Shown here: one piece after another, positions 35,786 through 46,785 of the stretch | Position numbering within the stretch: the stretch's first letter is position 1 | Layout of the letters: the number at the start of each line of letters is the position of its first letter | Assembly: GCA_940746715.1 (NCBI GenBank) | Contig: CALNWN010000014.1 | Location: 54,016 to 118,015, forward strand | Origin: an uncultured Paraburkholderia sp. | Lineage (GTDB): Bacteria > Pseudomonadota > Gammaproteobacteria > Burkholderiales > Burkholderiaceae | Direction: 5' to 3' | DNA length: 64,000 nt | The notes under the pieces: generated by a model | The model's input: the letters and a program-made list of their open reading frames with translations, nothing else | Told to the model about the DNA's origin: nothing | The model's database searches: none | Made by a program: the position numbers and the translations under genes

Positions 35786-38700
35786 TCAAATACGCTGCTT
35801 CTTCATCAGCAGCTTCAGTAACACCGGCAGCAACAGCAGCACCAGCGGCAACTGCACAATCAGCCCTGAAATAATCGCAATCGCAAGCGGTTGCTGCATC
35901 GCCGATCCCTGGCCAAGCGCGAAAGCGAGAGGAAGCAGCGCCAGGATCGCGGCGATGGTGGTCATGGCAATGGGCCGCAGGCGATTACGTCCGGCGGCCG
36001 TCAGGGCCTGCTCGAACGGCAGCTCTTCGTCGCGGGTCAGTCCTTGCAGTTCGGATACGTAAAAGATCGCGACTTCAGTCACGATGCCGATAATCATCGT
36101 CATTCCCATCATGGCGGAAATGTTCAGTTCGATGTGGGTGAGCCACAGTCCGATGAACACTGCGCTCGCAGCCAGCAAGGGCATTGCCATGACTGCCAGC
36201 GCCACGCGAAAACGCTCATACAGAAACAGCAGCAGGCCGAACACCAGCGCGACGGCCGCGCCGAACACGGTCAGCAGGCCCCGGAACGCAATCTGCTGTT
36301 GCTGATAAAGACCGCCAAGCTGGTAGTAAACACTCGCGGGCAACAGGCTGCTGTCGCTGAGCGCTTTTTGCACGTCGGCGATCGTCGAGCCGAGATCGCG
36401 GCCGTCGATGCGCGCGGTCACCGCCACCATCCGCTTCAGATTGTCACGGCTGATTTCGGGCTGTCCTGTCACTGTCACCTGCTCTGCAACCCGATTTAAC
36501 GCAAAAAGATGACCGTCGGGCGCACGGATCTGTAGCTGTCCCAGTTGCGTGTCAGTTAATGTCGTCGCTCCAGTGACGCGCACACGCACCCCCACCGTTT
36601 TCGGTCCGTTCTGGAACTGCGTGGCCACGTTGCCTTCGACCATGTCGGAGACGGCCTGCGCGATCGACTGCGGGTCCATGCCTTCAGCTGCAGCGGCTTC
36701 GGGCCGGATATGCAATTCGAGCGCGTCGCCTGCGGGATTGATGCCGTCATTCACGTCGACCCACGCCCTGAATCTTCGCAATGCGCGCGTCGACCGCGCG
36801 TGCCGTTGTGTCGAGCGTGTTCTGGTCGTCGGAATAGATCTTGATCTGGACCGGTTGCGGAACCGCCGTCAGGTCGCCGATCAGATCTTCCATGAGCTGC
36901 GCGAGTTCAACGTTGACGCCAGGCACCTGGGTCTCGACTTTCGAGCGGATCTCTTCCATCACCGTTTCGATTGGCTCGCGATTGCCCGACTTCAGCCTCA
37001 CAAAGAAGTCGCCCTTGTTGGGCTCGTTCAGATCGCCACCGAGACCCGCGCCTGTGCGCCGTGAATAGGTCGCGACATTCGGGTTTGCCTGAATGATGCT
37101 TTCAACCTGCTTCATGAGACGGTCCGTCTCGCTGATTGAAGTGCCCGGCTGGGTGTGGTAGTCGAGCACGAAGCCGCCTTCATCCATACTCGGCATGAAA
37201 CCGCTCCCTACGCGCGTGAAGGCGAAAGCGGCCACCGCGATGAGCGGCAGCAGACCCACGAGCACGAGAACCGGCCGCGCGGTGACGCGCTCGACGAGAA
37301 TCGCGTATCGCCGGTTCATCCATGACGCAAAGCGGGTTTCGGCATGCTCCTCGGCGTCCTTCGGCTTGAGCCACCGGTCGCACAGGATTGGCACGGCGAG
37401 CCACGTGACGAGAAAGGAGATGAAGAGCGCGCTGGCCATGGTGACCGAGAGCGCCTTAAAGAAAGCACCAGTCACACCCGAGAGGAAAGCGAGCGGAACG
37501 AAGATGATCAGCGTCGCAGCCGACGATCCGGCAAGCGGTCGCGTGAATTCGAGCGCCGCGGCCATGACGCGGCCGTGAAAGGCGCGTGCGCCACCTTCGC
37601 GCATACGCCGCGCGATGTGTTCGATCATCACAATGGCGTCGTCGATCACGAGCCCGACCGCGGCGGCCATACCGCCGAGCGTCATGATGTTGAAGCCCAT
37701 ACCAAAGACGTCGAGCAGAAGGATAGTCGCCGCCATCACGACCGGCACGAGTGCGACAGCGATCGCGGTGATCTTCCAGTTGCGCAGGAAGAAAAAGAGT
37801 GTCAACGCCGCCAGTACCACGCCGATCATGATTGCGTCGCGCACGCTGGTCGCCGAGGCGATGACGAGTTCGCTCTGATCGTACCAGTTGGCCAGTGCAC
37901 CCCGCGCGGCATGTGCTGCTGGAATCCGGCGAGCTTCGCACGGATCGCGTGGGCCATGGCCACGCTATTCGCGCCGGGCTGCTGATAGACGTTGATCAGC
38001 ACCGCATCCTGCCCGTCGGCGGTCACGCGCATCCATTGAGGCACCACGCCTTGCCGGACCGTCGCGATGTCTCCGAGGCGGATCTGCGTGGCGCCGTTTG
38101 CCGCCACCACGACGTTGCGCAGCTCATCCGGCTGCGTGATGGTAGTGTTGGCAATCACGAGATACAGCTTGTAGTGATCCTCGATACGGCCGTTCGCCAT
38201 CAGCACGTTGCTCGCGCCAATCGCCTTAGATACATCGGCAAGCGAGAGCTTGTAGGCGGCGAGTCGCGCGGGATCGATTGCGACTTCGAGCTTGTCCTGA
38301 GCGCCGCCTGTCACGTCCACGCGCGCCACGCCCTCCACCGAGGAAAGCAGCGGTCTCATCTGGAACTGCGCCAGATCGCGCAACGCTGCGAGCAATTGGT
38401 CTTTCGACGTCAGGCTGTAGGCCAGCATGGGAAACACCGTCGGGTCCATGCGGCGAACCTGCATCGAGGTGCCCTGTGGCAGGGTCGCAAGAATTTCACT
38501 GATCGTGGACTGGGCTTGCAGAGTAGCTTGTGCCATGTCGGTACCCCAGTTGAAGTTCAGCGAAATTTCCGCCGACCCGCGACTGGTTCTGGATTCGACG
38601 TCGAGCACGTTGGGGACCCGGCGCAGCGCCTCTTCAACGGGCATCTAACGAGTGTGGCCATCTGCTCGGCGGGGCGGTCGCCTGCATCGAGTGAGACCAC

Positions 38701-38835
38701 CGCGCGGGGAAATGCGACGTTAGGGAACAGCGAGATCGGCAGCCGGAAAGCGCTGATCACGCCGGCAATCGCCAGCAGGGCGATCACGAACAGCAGCGAA
38801 CGCCGGTGCATCTGCATCCATTGACCGAAATTCAT
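35786..38835 (-). pseudogene. RND (AcrB/CusA-type) efflux pump inner-membrane component, three frameshifts
   Basis: About 1015 residues of a proton-driven RND pump. The first helix begins MNFGQWMQMHRRSLLFVIAL. A 1-bp deletion near 38645 precedes MPVEEALRRVPNVLDVES. A second near 37895 precedes ELVIASATSVRDAIMIGVVL. A third (an extra G) near 36755 precedes VDVNDGINPAGDALELHI. Helix 4 has MAAAVGLVIDDAIVMIEH, with the Asp relay pair; the C-terminal helices end VLLKLLMKKQRI. In this HAE1/HME-like group the partner genes at 38832-41304 encode the adaptor and channel. Overlap with the adaptor gene marks an operon. The pump is not functional. Confidence 0.9.
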
Positions 38836-39952
38836 CGCGGCGCGCCTCCACTGGCCCGCACCGCCATACCGTCCTGCAGCTCATAGTTGCCGCTGGTCAC
38901 GAGACTCTGGCCCGGGTCGAGTGGCCCGTCCACGCCGTATCGGTCGCCGTTCTCCACCTGGATCGCCACGGCGCCGCGCCGCGCCCTGTTTTGAGCATTT
39001 ATCTGGAAGACGTATGCGCCCTTGTCGTTCTTCAGCACGGCCGCGCGGCACAATCCGGCGGACGCCGTTTCGCGTGGCGATGTCCGCGCCCACGCGCGTG
39101 CCCGGAATGAATGCACTCTGACCGAGGGGCACGTTGGCGCCGACGTCGACAAGCTGGCTCTGCGGATCAATCGAGGCACCGACAAGCACAACGCGGCCAT
39201 CGGCAGTGCTTCTGGCGAGCGTGGCCGAGAGCTCGTGCAGCGTCACCGCGTCGCCGGCGTGAATCGCCGCAGCATCCGACGGTTCCACGCCGAGCATGAC
39301 ATTTGCGCGCGTGTCTTTACCGCTGCCGCCGGTGAGTTGCAGGATCGCTGCGCCCGCCTGGAGCTGGTCTCCCTGCGCAACCGATATCTGGAGCACCACG
39401 CCGTCGAACGGCGCGGTCACAACCCTGTTACCGCTAGTGACGCCGCTCTGGCTTTGTGCGGCGAGTGCCTGCTGCGCGTCCTGTTCGGATTTGCGGGTGG
39501 CCGCGAGCTGCGATTGAGTGGCGAGCCCCTTGTCGAACAGTGACTGCGTGCGCGCGAGTTTGCCTTGGGCGAGCGTCAAGGCGCTCTTCGCCTCAGTCGC
39601 GGCAAGGACTGCGGCGGGATCGGCCTGCACGACGAAGAGCGGTGTGCCGCGCGTCACCGCCTGCCCCGGCTGTACACGCATCTAGACGATGCGCGCGGTG
39701 TACGGCAGATTGATGGAAGTGACGTTGGAGGCGGAAGCCGCGACGATGCCGTAAGCGCGCACGGGTTGCGCAATGGCCCCGCGCTGGGCGCGCGGTCTGC
39801 ACCGATACGGCGGCTTTATCTTGCGAGGCGTCCGCAGCGGCAGCATCGGTGGCACTTGATGAATGGCAGGCGGCGCACGTCAGGACTGCGCCAGCGGCGA
39901 TCGTCCGGAGCGCAATGTGCGCTCGCCGTCCTGCAAATGGACTATTTCGCAT
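38832..39952 (-). pseudogene. RND membrane-fusion (adaptor) protein, amber codon and frameshifts
   Basis: A periplasmic adaptor beginning MRNSPFAGRRAHIALRT, with the lipoprotein-like signal VLTCAAC. A 1-bp deletion near 39790 shifts the frame before GIVAASASNVTSINLPY. In-frame TAG at 39682-39684 follows TARIV and precedes MRVQPGQAVTRGTPLFVVQA, the lipoyl-like hairpin; CAG would restore Gln. QGDQLQAGAAILQLTGGSG belongs to the barrel. Another indel near 39060 precedes KNDKGAYVFQINAQNRARR. It overlaps the pump gene at its 3' end and the channel gene at its 5' end, so the three form one operon. Confidence 0.87.
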
Positions 39953-41304
39953 GAGTTTCGGTGAAGTTCTGGGCCGAGGAGAAAGCGTCGGGAATTGCAT
40001 TGCCCAGCAGCGCCTGCAGACCGACGCGCTGTTCGGCAAGCGACTCGCGCAAGGTCGCGGCGTCGATGTGTTTGGTGAGTGCTGCGCTTTGTGCGTCGGT
40101 ATAGGCGCCGAGCGTGACGTTGTGCTCGGCATAAGCCGCCGCCGCATGGGCTGCGGCGAGATCCGCATCGGGCAGCGCGTCTTCGGTCTGCTGCAACTGG
40201 CTCGACAGGATCGCGTTGTCCGTGCGCAGGTGCGCGACATCGGCATAGGCCTCGTTCAGACGCGTTTGATATTCGTCGCGCAGCCGCTGGCGCGTCGCCT
40301 GTTCGATGGCCACATTACCTGGTTGCGGTTGAAGATTGGCAGGCTCAGATTGATCTGGAACCCGCTGGTATAGATATTCGACGTGTCGCGGGCACGCACG
40401 AAGCCGACAGTAAGACTCGGGAACTGGCTCAGAATCGCCGCGCGATATTTTTGTTCCTGCGCTTCGTAACCGGCCTGCAACGCGATGAGGTCGGGCCTAC
40501 GCTGCGCCAGTTTCGCGAGCGCGGCGTCGAGCGTTGCATCGTCGAGCGCAGCGGTCTCGCCGCCGTCGGCGAGTTGGAGTTGCACGTCGGGCGCGAGTCC
40601 GAGAAGCGCGTTCAGATCGTGATGCGTCTGTTCCGCGGCGCGTTCGGCGTCGGTGTACTGCTTGCGGGCGTCGCCATACGCAGTGAGCGCGGCGGTGAGG
40701 GTGTCGTCGGTGAGATTGCGGCCATACGCTCGTAACGCGTGCGCGCGAGATCACGCTGTTGCCGCAGGAGCGGCAGTGTGTCCTGCTGGAAGCGTGTCTT
40801 GATGAACAGTTGCCTTGCCTGAGCGACGACCTGCCATTCCTGCCACAGCAGGCCGAGGTCGGTCTTGGCGACAGTCGCGTCGGCGGATTGCCTGTTCGCG
40901 CTGCGAAGCACGATCGCCATGATGTCGATGCTCAGGCCGTAGTTGAAGGCGCGTGTCGTGCCTGCGGCTCCTGGATAGTCGCTCGAGACGCTCAATTGGG
41001 GGTCGGGCAATAGCCCCGCGGCATAGGCCTGGGCACGAGCTATACCGAGATCGTCGCGTGCCAGCCTGAGTTCGGGATTGTTGGCCACCGCGAGCATGGC
41101 AACCTCGTCGATGTCAAGTCCGTCGGAAGGATCGAAACGATGGACGGCCAGGTCCGGCAACGGCATCGTCGAAGGATCGATCTGGATGCGCTGCAGCGTA
41201 CGCGCGGATGTGGACGTTGCCTGAAGCGCGAGCGGCTCGCGGTGGTACCACGTACAGCCGCTCATCAGCAGTGCGAAGATCGGAAGAAGCGCGTGGCGTC
41301 TTAA
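39942..41304 (-). pseudogene. TolC-like outer-membrane channel lipoprotein, two frameshifts
   Basis: An OprM/CusC-type channel protein. A lipobox, FALLMSGC, is followed by TWYHREPLALQ and two TolC repeats: AVANNPELRLARDDLGIARA and later LAQRRPDLIALQAGYEAQEQ. A frameshift near 40730 follows RTRYER, and a second near 40315 separates LSLPIFNRN from IEQATRQRLRDEYQTRLNEA. No convincing start codon exists just before the signal sequence, where RRHALLPIF is preceded by TTA; the true start may be mutated. It is the first gene of the efflux operon and is inactive. Confidence 0.85.
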
Positions 41305-41674
41305 GCAGAAACGGCTGGTCGGACGGTTCGTCGGCCAGTTCGGCCATCTTACGGCCGTGCAACCCATCGCTCCTCTTACCCCTGAAGCGCTGGTCGCTGC
41401 AACCCTGCGTACGCTCAAAATCGGCTCCCCTGAGAAGATATGCGACAACCGGGATCGGATGTGTGGACAGGCGGCCATTTTGCGGACCGGTCCTTAACAA
41501 ACCCTTAACGCGCCAACGTTTGCGCGCCGAAAGTGTTCCGCCTGACGCTTTGACGAGGTCGGTGGCTCCTGCCAGAACGGGCGTGCTGTGATTTGGGCAT
41601 GGTGCCAGCTGGGGCGATTCATCCGTTACCGTTTCTGCCGGCACAAAGGTCCCGGGTTCCCGGCGCACGACGAG

Positions 41675-41970
41675 CTATGGTCTGGCAGGGGGCGACATCA
41701 CGTTGGCGTCAACTGGCGGCACCGCATCCGGCAGTGCGACCCTGACGGTGTATGGGCGTGTACCCGCGTCGCAAACCATCCTCGTCGCCGGTGTTACGTC
41801 TCCAGCTTCAGTGGCACTACGCAGGCCGGGCTCGACTACCAGCAATACCTGGTCACTGCGCTATCCTGCTGGATGCTGTCGATGCCTGCCGCGACGCTGC
41901 CGTTCACGGTCAGCGGCTCGATCACCGACGATTGCACGATTGCCGGCAGTGGGGGGCTTGGCAGACTGCG
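41675..41970 (+). pseudogene. Spore-coat-U domain (SCPU/Csu-like pilin) protein fragment
   Basis: SYGLAGGDITLASTGGTASG, then ATLTVYGRVPASQTILVAG, matches the end of an SCPU domain, found in chaperone-usher Csu-type pilins and adhesins. After a frameshift near 41800 the domain's last strand, YVSSFSGTTQAGLDYQQYL, and the start of a second domain, LPFTVSGSITDDCTIAGS, follow. The match ends at the 3' end of the convergent regulator gene. No chaperone or usher gene is visible in the window. Confidence 0.5.
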
Positions 41971-41977
41971 GGGGAAC

Positions 41978-43024
41978 CTATGGACCGGTCGGGGCTTGCT
42001 GCGCATTTCCCGCAGCCGCCTTCGTCGCCGCACTTGTGGTGCCTTCGTGTTGAGCGCCTTCGTCGCGATGGAACGCCCGATATTCCATTGGCAGGATCTT
42101 GAAGTGCAGTTGGAACTGTCGCGCAAGGTGGGCACGACTGCGCATGCCAGCGCGCCGTGCGACCTTGCCGATCGGCAGGTCCGTGCCGACGAGGAGTTGG
42201 AGGGCAATCTGGAGCCTGAGGTCCAGGAGATAGCCGGAAGGGGAGACGCCCAGCTCACGCTGGAAGTGGCGCACGAAGGTGCTCACATTCATTGCAACTA
42301 CGGCGGCGGCGTCGCCGGCGGTGACGGGCAGACCGCAGTTATTCTCCAGCCAGCGCGCCGCGCGGCGCACCCGCTCCAGAAGTTGGGGTTCAGTTCCGTC
42401 CAGCGCAGTGCTGACAGGTGGCTGTAACACGATCGACAGTTCCCTGGACACTCGCCACGCGAGCGCATCGCCGCAATCCCTTCGGATAACTCTCAGTGCT
42501 GCGCTCAACGCATCGTCGGGTGTCTGCGATGCCGGGCTGCTGGGACGTTTGGCGCGTATGGGACGAGCAACCTCGAGCGTCGGTGAATTTTGGTCAAAAT
42601 GTATGATGTCTGTCGCCTCTCCGCAAATCCTGTCCAGCCAGGGCGCGAGGCGGTCGCTGCGCGTTGGATGCGTGGGTTGCCTGGATGCCGCGACAAAGAG
42701 CGTACCGAAGGTCCAGCTCTTTGGCAGAACTACCGCATCAGTGCATGGCTCGATTGACGACGCGGTCAGGATCGCCCCGCCGTGCCGCGAGAGGAAGACC
42801 ACCTGGTAAGTGCCGATACCCCGGTCGGTGCGTGCGATCCGGGACGCCAGATTGAATGCCTCGGCGACAACTTGGGCGCCGGGGAGATCACCCGCATCAG
42901 GTAGCACGATGCCGATGCGCCGTTGCGGACACGATGACAGCCGTTGCGAAGCCGACAGGTGACAGTCCGCCGGATTGGCGCCAGGTATCGCAGCCATTTC
43001 GCTCCTCCTGTGCCCGACAGACAC
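41978..43024 (-). CDS. GlxA-type AraC-family transcription regulator
   Basis: A 348-residue regulator with an N-terminal DJ-1/PfpI-like domain (RIGIVLPDAGDLPGAQVVAEAF and onward to about residue 190) and a C-terminal double AraC helix-turn-helix (NCGLPVTAGDAAAVVAMNVS, FQRELGVSPSGYLLDLRLQ, LLVGTDLPIGKVARRAGM). The nucleophile-elbow cysteine typical of active PfpI enzymes is not obvious, as usual for GlxA regulators. It is intact but isolated from any clear target operon. Target and ligand are unknown. Confidence 0.88.
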   Translation of the reverse strand: MSVGHRRSEMAAIPGANPADCHLSASQRLSSCPQRRIGIVLPDAGDLPGAQVVAEAFNLASRIARTDRGIGTYQVVFLSRHGGAILTASSIEPCTDAVVLPKSWTFGTLFVAASRQPTHPTRSDRLAPWLDRICGEATDIIHFDQNSPTLEVARPIRAKRPSSPASQTPDDALSAALRVIRRDCGDALAWRVSRELSIVLQPPVSTALDGTEPQLLERVRRAARWLENNCGLPVTAGDAAAVVAMNVSTFVRHFQRELGVSPSGYLLDLRLQIALQLLVGTDLPIGKVARRAGMRSRAHLARQFQLHFKILPMEYRAFHRDEGAQHEGTTSAATKAAAGNAQQAPTGP

Positions 43025-43149
43025 TATCGCATTCTTTCCTGTCCTGAGCCGCCTATTTCAGCGCGTGAGTTCATTGTGTGCCGGATATACAGGAGCTGAT
43101 AGGGCGCACCGCACACAAGACAGATCAGGGAGCGCGCGCTGGACAATCT

Positions 43150-44649
43150 CTACTCTCGACAACTGGCGACTCTGTTCCGACCGGTCGCCTTCGCGTTGTA
43201 GAGCGCTTCATCGGCCGCCCTGATGACGGTCGTGACATCGGTGTCCTGGTCGGGCGTCCAGCTCGCGGATCCGATACTGGCGGTCACGCGGCCATACTCG
43301 CTGCCAGCGTGCTCGATACCGAGCTCATTGATCGCGGACCGGATCTTCTCGGCAATCGTGGATGCGCCTTGGGGTGGCGTGTCCGGCAGGACGACGATGA
43401 ATTCTTCGCCACCGTAGCGGGCCGCAGTGTCGGCTGGTCGGCGTATGTTCTCGCCGATACAGCGTGCAACTGCGGCCAGTGCATCATCGCCTGTCTGGTG
43501 GCCGTAGGTGTCGTTGTAAGCCTTGAAACGGTCGATGTCCACGAAGAGAAGGGAAAACACGCTGCGCGTGCGCTTCGCCCGACGCCACTCCTGTTCCAGA
43601 ATCTCACCAAGCGTGCGGCGGCTATGCAGCCCGGTGAGGCTGTCGGTCCGGGCGAGCAGTTGGAGCCCTGATTCAGCGCGCAGGCGACGCTGCAGTTGCG
43701 TACCGAGGCAGAACGAGAGGGCCACAAAGCCAAGCGCAAACGCGCCCATCAGGGAGCCGATTGTGAGTGCCCGCCGGTGCCAGGCTGCGTAAATGTCAGG
43801 CTCGGCTTCGGCGACCATGATGGTCAGCGGCAGGTGGGGGAAGTTGCGGAAATAGTACTGGCGACGCACGCCGTCTATCGAGGATGTGTCAGAAAAGCTG
43901 CCTTCCGGAGCCGACATGAAATGCTTGAACGTGCTTGCATTACTGATGTCACGCCCGATTATTTTTGGATCGTAGGGCTGCCGCATGATCATGAGGCCGT
44001 TGCGCGCGATCAGCGAGATGGCGCCGTGCTGGCCGAGCGACAGTCCACCGAATAGCTCATGGAAATACTCGAGGTTGATCGCCATCAGCGCGATGCCGCC
44101 AAAGGAGCCGTCCGGACGCGATACCCGGCGGCTCAGCGCGATGCTGGCGACACCGTTGCGCAGGCGTGAATGAAACGGTTCGCTGACGTACAGGCCGACA
44201 TCCGGATTGTTACGGTGGACTGCAAAGTAGTCCCTGTCGGCGAAGTTGCCCTTGCGCGGCGGATCGCTGCCGGCGTCGATCATGATCTCGCCTGAGGCGT
44301 CAAACACCAGCATCGAGCCCAGATTCTTGGCGGCGGTTGCGCCGTCGAATAGGACCTGATTGCGAAGGCGCGGCGGCAAGGCCATGACCTGAGGGTCCCC
44401 GAGTTCGTCGACCACGCTCTGCAGCGAAAGCCCATATAGCTCGAAATTGCGCTCGATGTCGCGTTCGGCAACGAGTGCGACGTTTCGCGAGGTGTCGCGC
44501 GCGCGTTCCAGCGCGTCCTGCCGACTCTGGTACAGCGACGCGGCACACAGCGATACCATCACAAGGGCAATGACGACGCCACTCCAGAAAAGCGCGCGTG
44601 GTCCCATTAGCCAGGCGGACATGTTCTTGTTATTGGGCAGTGACAGCAT
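43150..44649 (-). CDS. Membrane diguanylate cyclase (GGDEF) with a periplasmic sensor domain
   Basis: A 499-residue protein from ATG 44649 (MLSLPNNKN). A first helix (about 16-40) and a second (about 290-315) bracket a double-Cache-like periplasmic domain containing RNQVLFDGATAAKNLGSMLV and DRDYFAVHRNNPDVGLYVSE. The GGDEF domain (about 335-499) has DSLTGLHSRRTLGEIL, FSLLFVDIDRFKAYNDTYGH and the catalytic YGGEEFIVVLPDT, so synthesis of cyclic di-GMP is expected. It is intact. Its start lies 2 bp after a resolvase fragment, an unusual upstream neighbour that may have replaced its original promoter. Confidence 0.93.
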   Translation of the reverse strand: MLSLPNNKNMSAWLMGPRALFWSGVVIALVMVSLCAASLYQSRQDALERARDTSRNVALVAERDIERNFELYGLSLQSVVDELGDPQVMALPPRLRNQVLFDGATAAKNLGSMLVFDASGEIMIDAGSDPPRKGNFADRDYFAVHRNNPDVGLYVSEPFHSRLRNGVASIALSRRVSRPDGSFGGIALMAINLEYFHELFGGLSLGQHGAISLIARNGLMIMRQPYDPKIIGRDISNASTFKHFMSAPEGSFSDTSSIDGVRRQYYFRNFPHLPLTIMVAEAEPDIYAAWHRRALTIGSLMGAFALGFVALSFCLGTQLQRRLRAESGLQLLARTDSLTGLHSRRTLGEILEQEWRRAKRTRSVFSLLFVDIDRFKAYNDTYGHQTGDDALAAVARCIGENIRRPADTAARYGGEEFIVVLPDTPPQGASTIAEKIRSAINELGIEHAGSEYGRVTASIGSASWTPDQDTDVTTVIRAADEALYNAKATGRNRVASCRE

Positions 44650-44651
44650 AT

Positions 44652-45043
44652 TTACCTTGTCGTTGTAGAGCTGGAGCGCTGGGCGAGGAGACGGAAAAGG
44701 GTTGAACGGTGAATGCCAAACATCGACGCGATGTCCTGCATGCCAGTGTTGCCCTCGTCGGCGAGCCGGTAGATGTGCTTGAGCTGCGCGGGCGAGAGCG
44801 CCGGTTTGCGGCCAAATTTCGCGCCGCGCGTTTTGGCGGCGGCCCGGCCGCTCGTCGTACGCTCGATCATCAGGCTGCGCTCGAACCCGCAAGGCCCGCG
44901 AAGACAGTCAGGACCGTGCCGCCGGTCCTCGCCGTAGTGTCAGCCCACGGCTCGGCCAGACCGCGCAGCCCCGCTCCTGCTTCCCAAGTGCACGCAACGA
45001 GATGAAGCAACTCGCGCATGCTGCGCGCAAGCCGTTCCAGGCA
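44652..45043 (-). pseudogene. Serine recombinase (Tn3-type resolvase) fragment
   Basis: CLERLARSMRELLHLV, EAGAGLRGLAEPWADTTART and VLTVFAGLAG match the second half of the resolvase/invertase catalytic domain. A 1-bp indel near 44895 precedes FERSLMIERTTSGRAAAKTR and the C-terminal helix-turn-helix GNTGMQDIASMFGIHRSTLF. The catalytic serine end of the domain is missing. It stops at 44652, directly in front of the diguanylate cyclase gene. It is a remnant of a transposon or integrative element. Confidence 0.82.
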
Positions 45044-45118
45044 CCCTTGCGCGAAAGAGACAACCGGTGCGCATTGCCAATGCTCGAGACGTTGGTCATC
45101 ATAGGTTCCTTATCGCAT

Positions 45119-45409
45119 TCAGTCGCGCGGGTGCGGGGTGTCAGCTTCGTGGCGGTTACCGAATCGGCCCAGCAGGTGGCATTCGCTTCCGGTGCGTCCG
45201 TCGTGGTGAATGGCGAGATCTGCGCGCCACATGCCGTCGAGCTCCAAGTAATAGCCCCCGACGCAATCTGCTCCTTCCGGCGTCGTTGGCGACACACGAC
45301 AACAGCGCATCAGGAACCCATTGGCGATGCCCGCGGGCGAGGTGCAGCTATGCTCCACGAAGAAATCGCCGTCATCAAGCAGCACATCACCGTTGGACTG
45401 CATCGACAT
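45119..45409 (-). CDS. Hypothetical protein
   Basis: A 96-residue acidic, cysteine-containing protein starting MSMQSNGDVLLDDGDFFVE. It is rich in beta-strand-like segments and lacks a signal peptide or membrane helix. No family was recognised. The translation looks protein-like and the frame is open over its length, but the ribosome-binding site is weak and the flanks are decayed mobile DNA. It could be cargo of the element that left the resolvase fragment. Confidence 0.45.
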   Translation of the reverse strand: MSMQSNGDVLLDDGDFFVEHSCTSPAGIANGFLMRCCRVSPTTPEGADCVGGYYLELDGMWRADLAIHHDGRTGSECHLLGRFGNRHEADTPHPRD

Positions 45410-46002
45410 GTTGGTCCTGCCCTGCTAGTAAGCGATCATCTGAATCCCGACGAGCCCGGGACCTGTCCACCCGGGACTTCATTTGTTCACAGCCCGCGCA
45501 CCGGCCCCTGCTCGCCGAACATGACGCCATGCCCGATACGCGACTATATTGTGCAACACCTCGGGGCCGTGGCATAGGGCATCTGCGGGGACTGCGGATG
45601 TTTGCCTATCGCTACGCTATGCGCTTCTGCGGGAAACGCGGCAAAGGCAATCGATTCGGCCACCGCCGCGCTGGTATGGGGGGCGCCTGCTGCGGTCGCT
45701 GCCAGGCAGTGCAGAGTGCGGAGCGGTGCCAGAGCAATTGGGTCATGTCCGACGCGCAGTCCCGACGCACGCGATTCGTCTGTCGTTCGCATCGGTTCTT
45801 ATATCGGCCTTGCGCCAACTATGCAGTGATCGTTCATGCTGGATCGTTGTGCGATCTGTGCGATCGGGACAAATACGACGACATTGCCCACGAATGTCGG
45901 GCCCCGCTCTTACGGCGGTGCGACCGGATTCGCTGCCGGACATCTCAGGCCCTTAACAGTCGAGTCTCTCCAGTCCACCTTGATTCATGCGAGCAGGCGG
46001 TT
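45410..46002. other. Intergenic/decayed stretch
   Basis: About 590 bp with overlapping short open frames on both strands, none with a recognised family or convincing start. It probably holds decayed accessory DNA between the resolvase and IS66 fragments. Confidence 0.4.
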
Positions 46003-46245
46003 TCACCGCGTTGAAGCGAGCACCGGGGCATGCGCGGGCGCCGGATCGGAGATCGCGATGACTGGCACGAACACCGACGGTGAAGCAGCCATGTCGTCGT
46101 TACTCGCGCGCGTTTGCGCCTGCCGGTGCAGCCGAACCCATTTACGCAACTGGTTGGCGTTCACCCCGGCCTTTAACGCCAGGCCAGACAATGACGCACT
46201 TGGCTGCTCGCAGGCCTCCACCATTCGGGGCGCGTGCAGTCAGAA
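46003..46245 (-). mobile_element. IS66-family accessory gene tnpA fragment
   Basis: MVEACEQPSASLSGLALKAG and NANQLRKWVRLHR are the helix-turn-helix of the IS66 TnpA accessory protein, followed by SVFVPVIAISD. The first 20 or so residues before MVEAC are degraded. The fragment is cut off near 46250, where an IS21-type end begins 25 bp away. TnpB and TnpC are absent. Confidence 0.8.
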
Positions 46246-46270
46246 CCGCAGCCATCGCCTCTGTTGTTGA

Positions 46271-46510
46271 TGTCCACGCAGAACTGACCCACTTAGGGCC
46301 GTAATTTCGTCGAATTTTGACCCACGGGATTGAATGTCCTGCTCAATGTGTGAGCAGGGGAAACAGAGGTGATCACGGTGGGCATATTGGCCAAGATCAG
46401 GCGGATGTATTTCCGCGAGAAGGTCCCGCTGTGCAAATAGCGAGTCAGCCGACCTTGTGTTTCCGTGCACGTCTGAACTGGACTGAATCACTGACCGGCT
46501 TTGGCATGTG
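46271..46510 (+). mobile_element. IS21-family left end with an istA remnant
   Basis: The repeated terminal pattern CTGACCCAC ... TTTTGACCCAC (46284-46325) is the multiple-repeat end of IS21-type elements. GTG at 46369 then starts VITVGILAKIRRMYFREKVP, the N-terminus of the IstA transposase. The frame stops at 46438-46440, and similarity fades by 46510. The rest of the element is gone. Confidence 0.75.
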
Positions 46511-46785
46511 ACGTTCATGAATCCGTCTCCGGCAAAATCTCCGCAAGCAACTGGAACTTGTCACGGGAGTCAACGGCCGTTTTCAGGGTGAAGCGGACGC
46601 GCGAACGTCGACGTGTCCGTGAACGCGAATGATGCTTCCTAGCGGGTTGCCGAAGTTCCTGGTCTGGTGCGGCGCGGCCCCAGTCAACGTTCTGGCACCC
46701 GACCCTATTGGGCCGTTCGATTTGCCTGACAGTGGTTGTTTAGAAACCATCTACATTAAATCTCTGGATCGCATCACCTTCTCTA

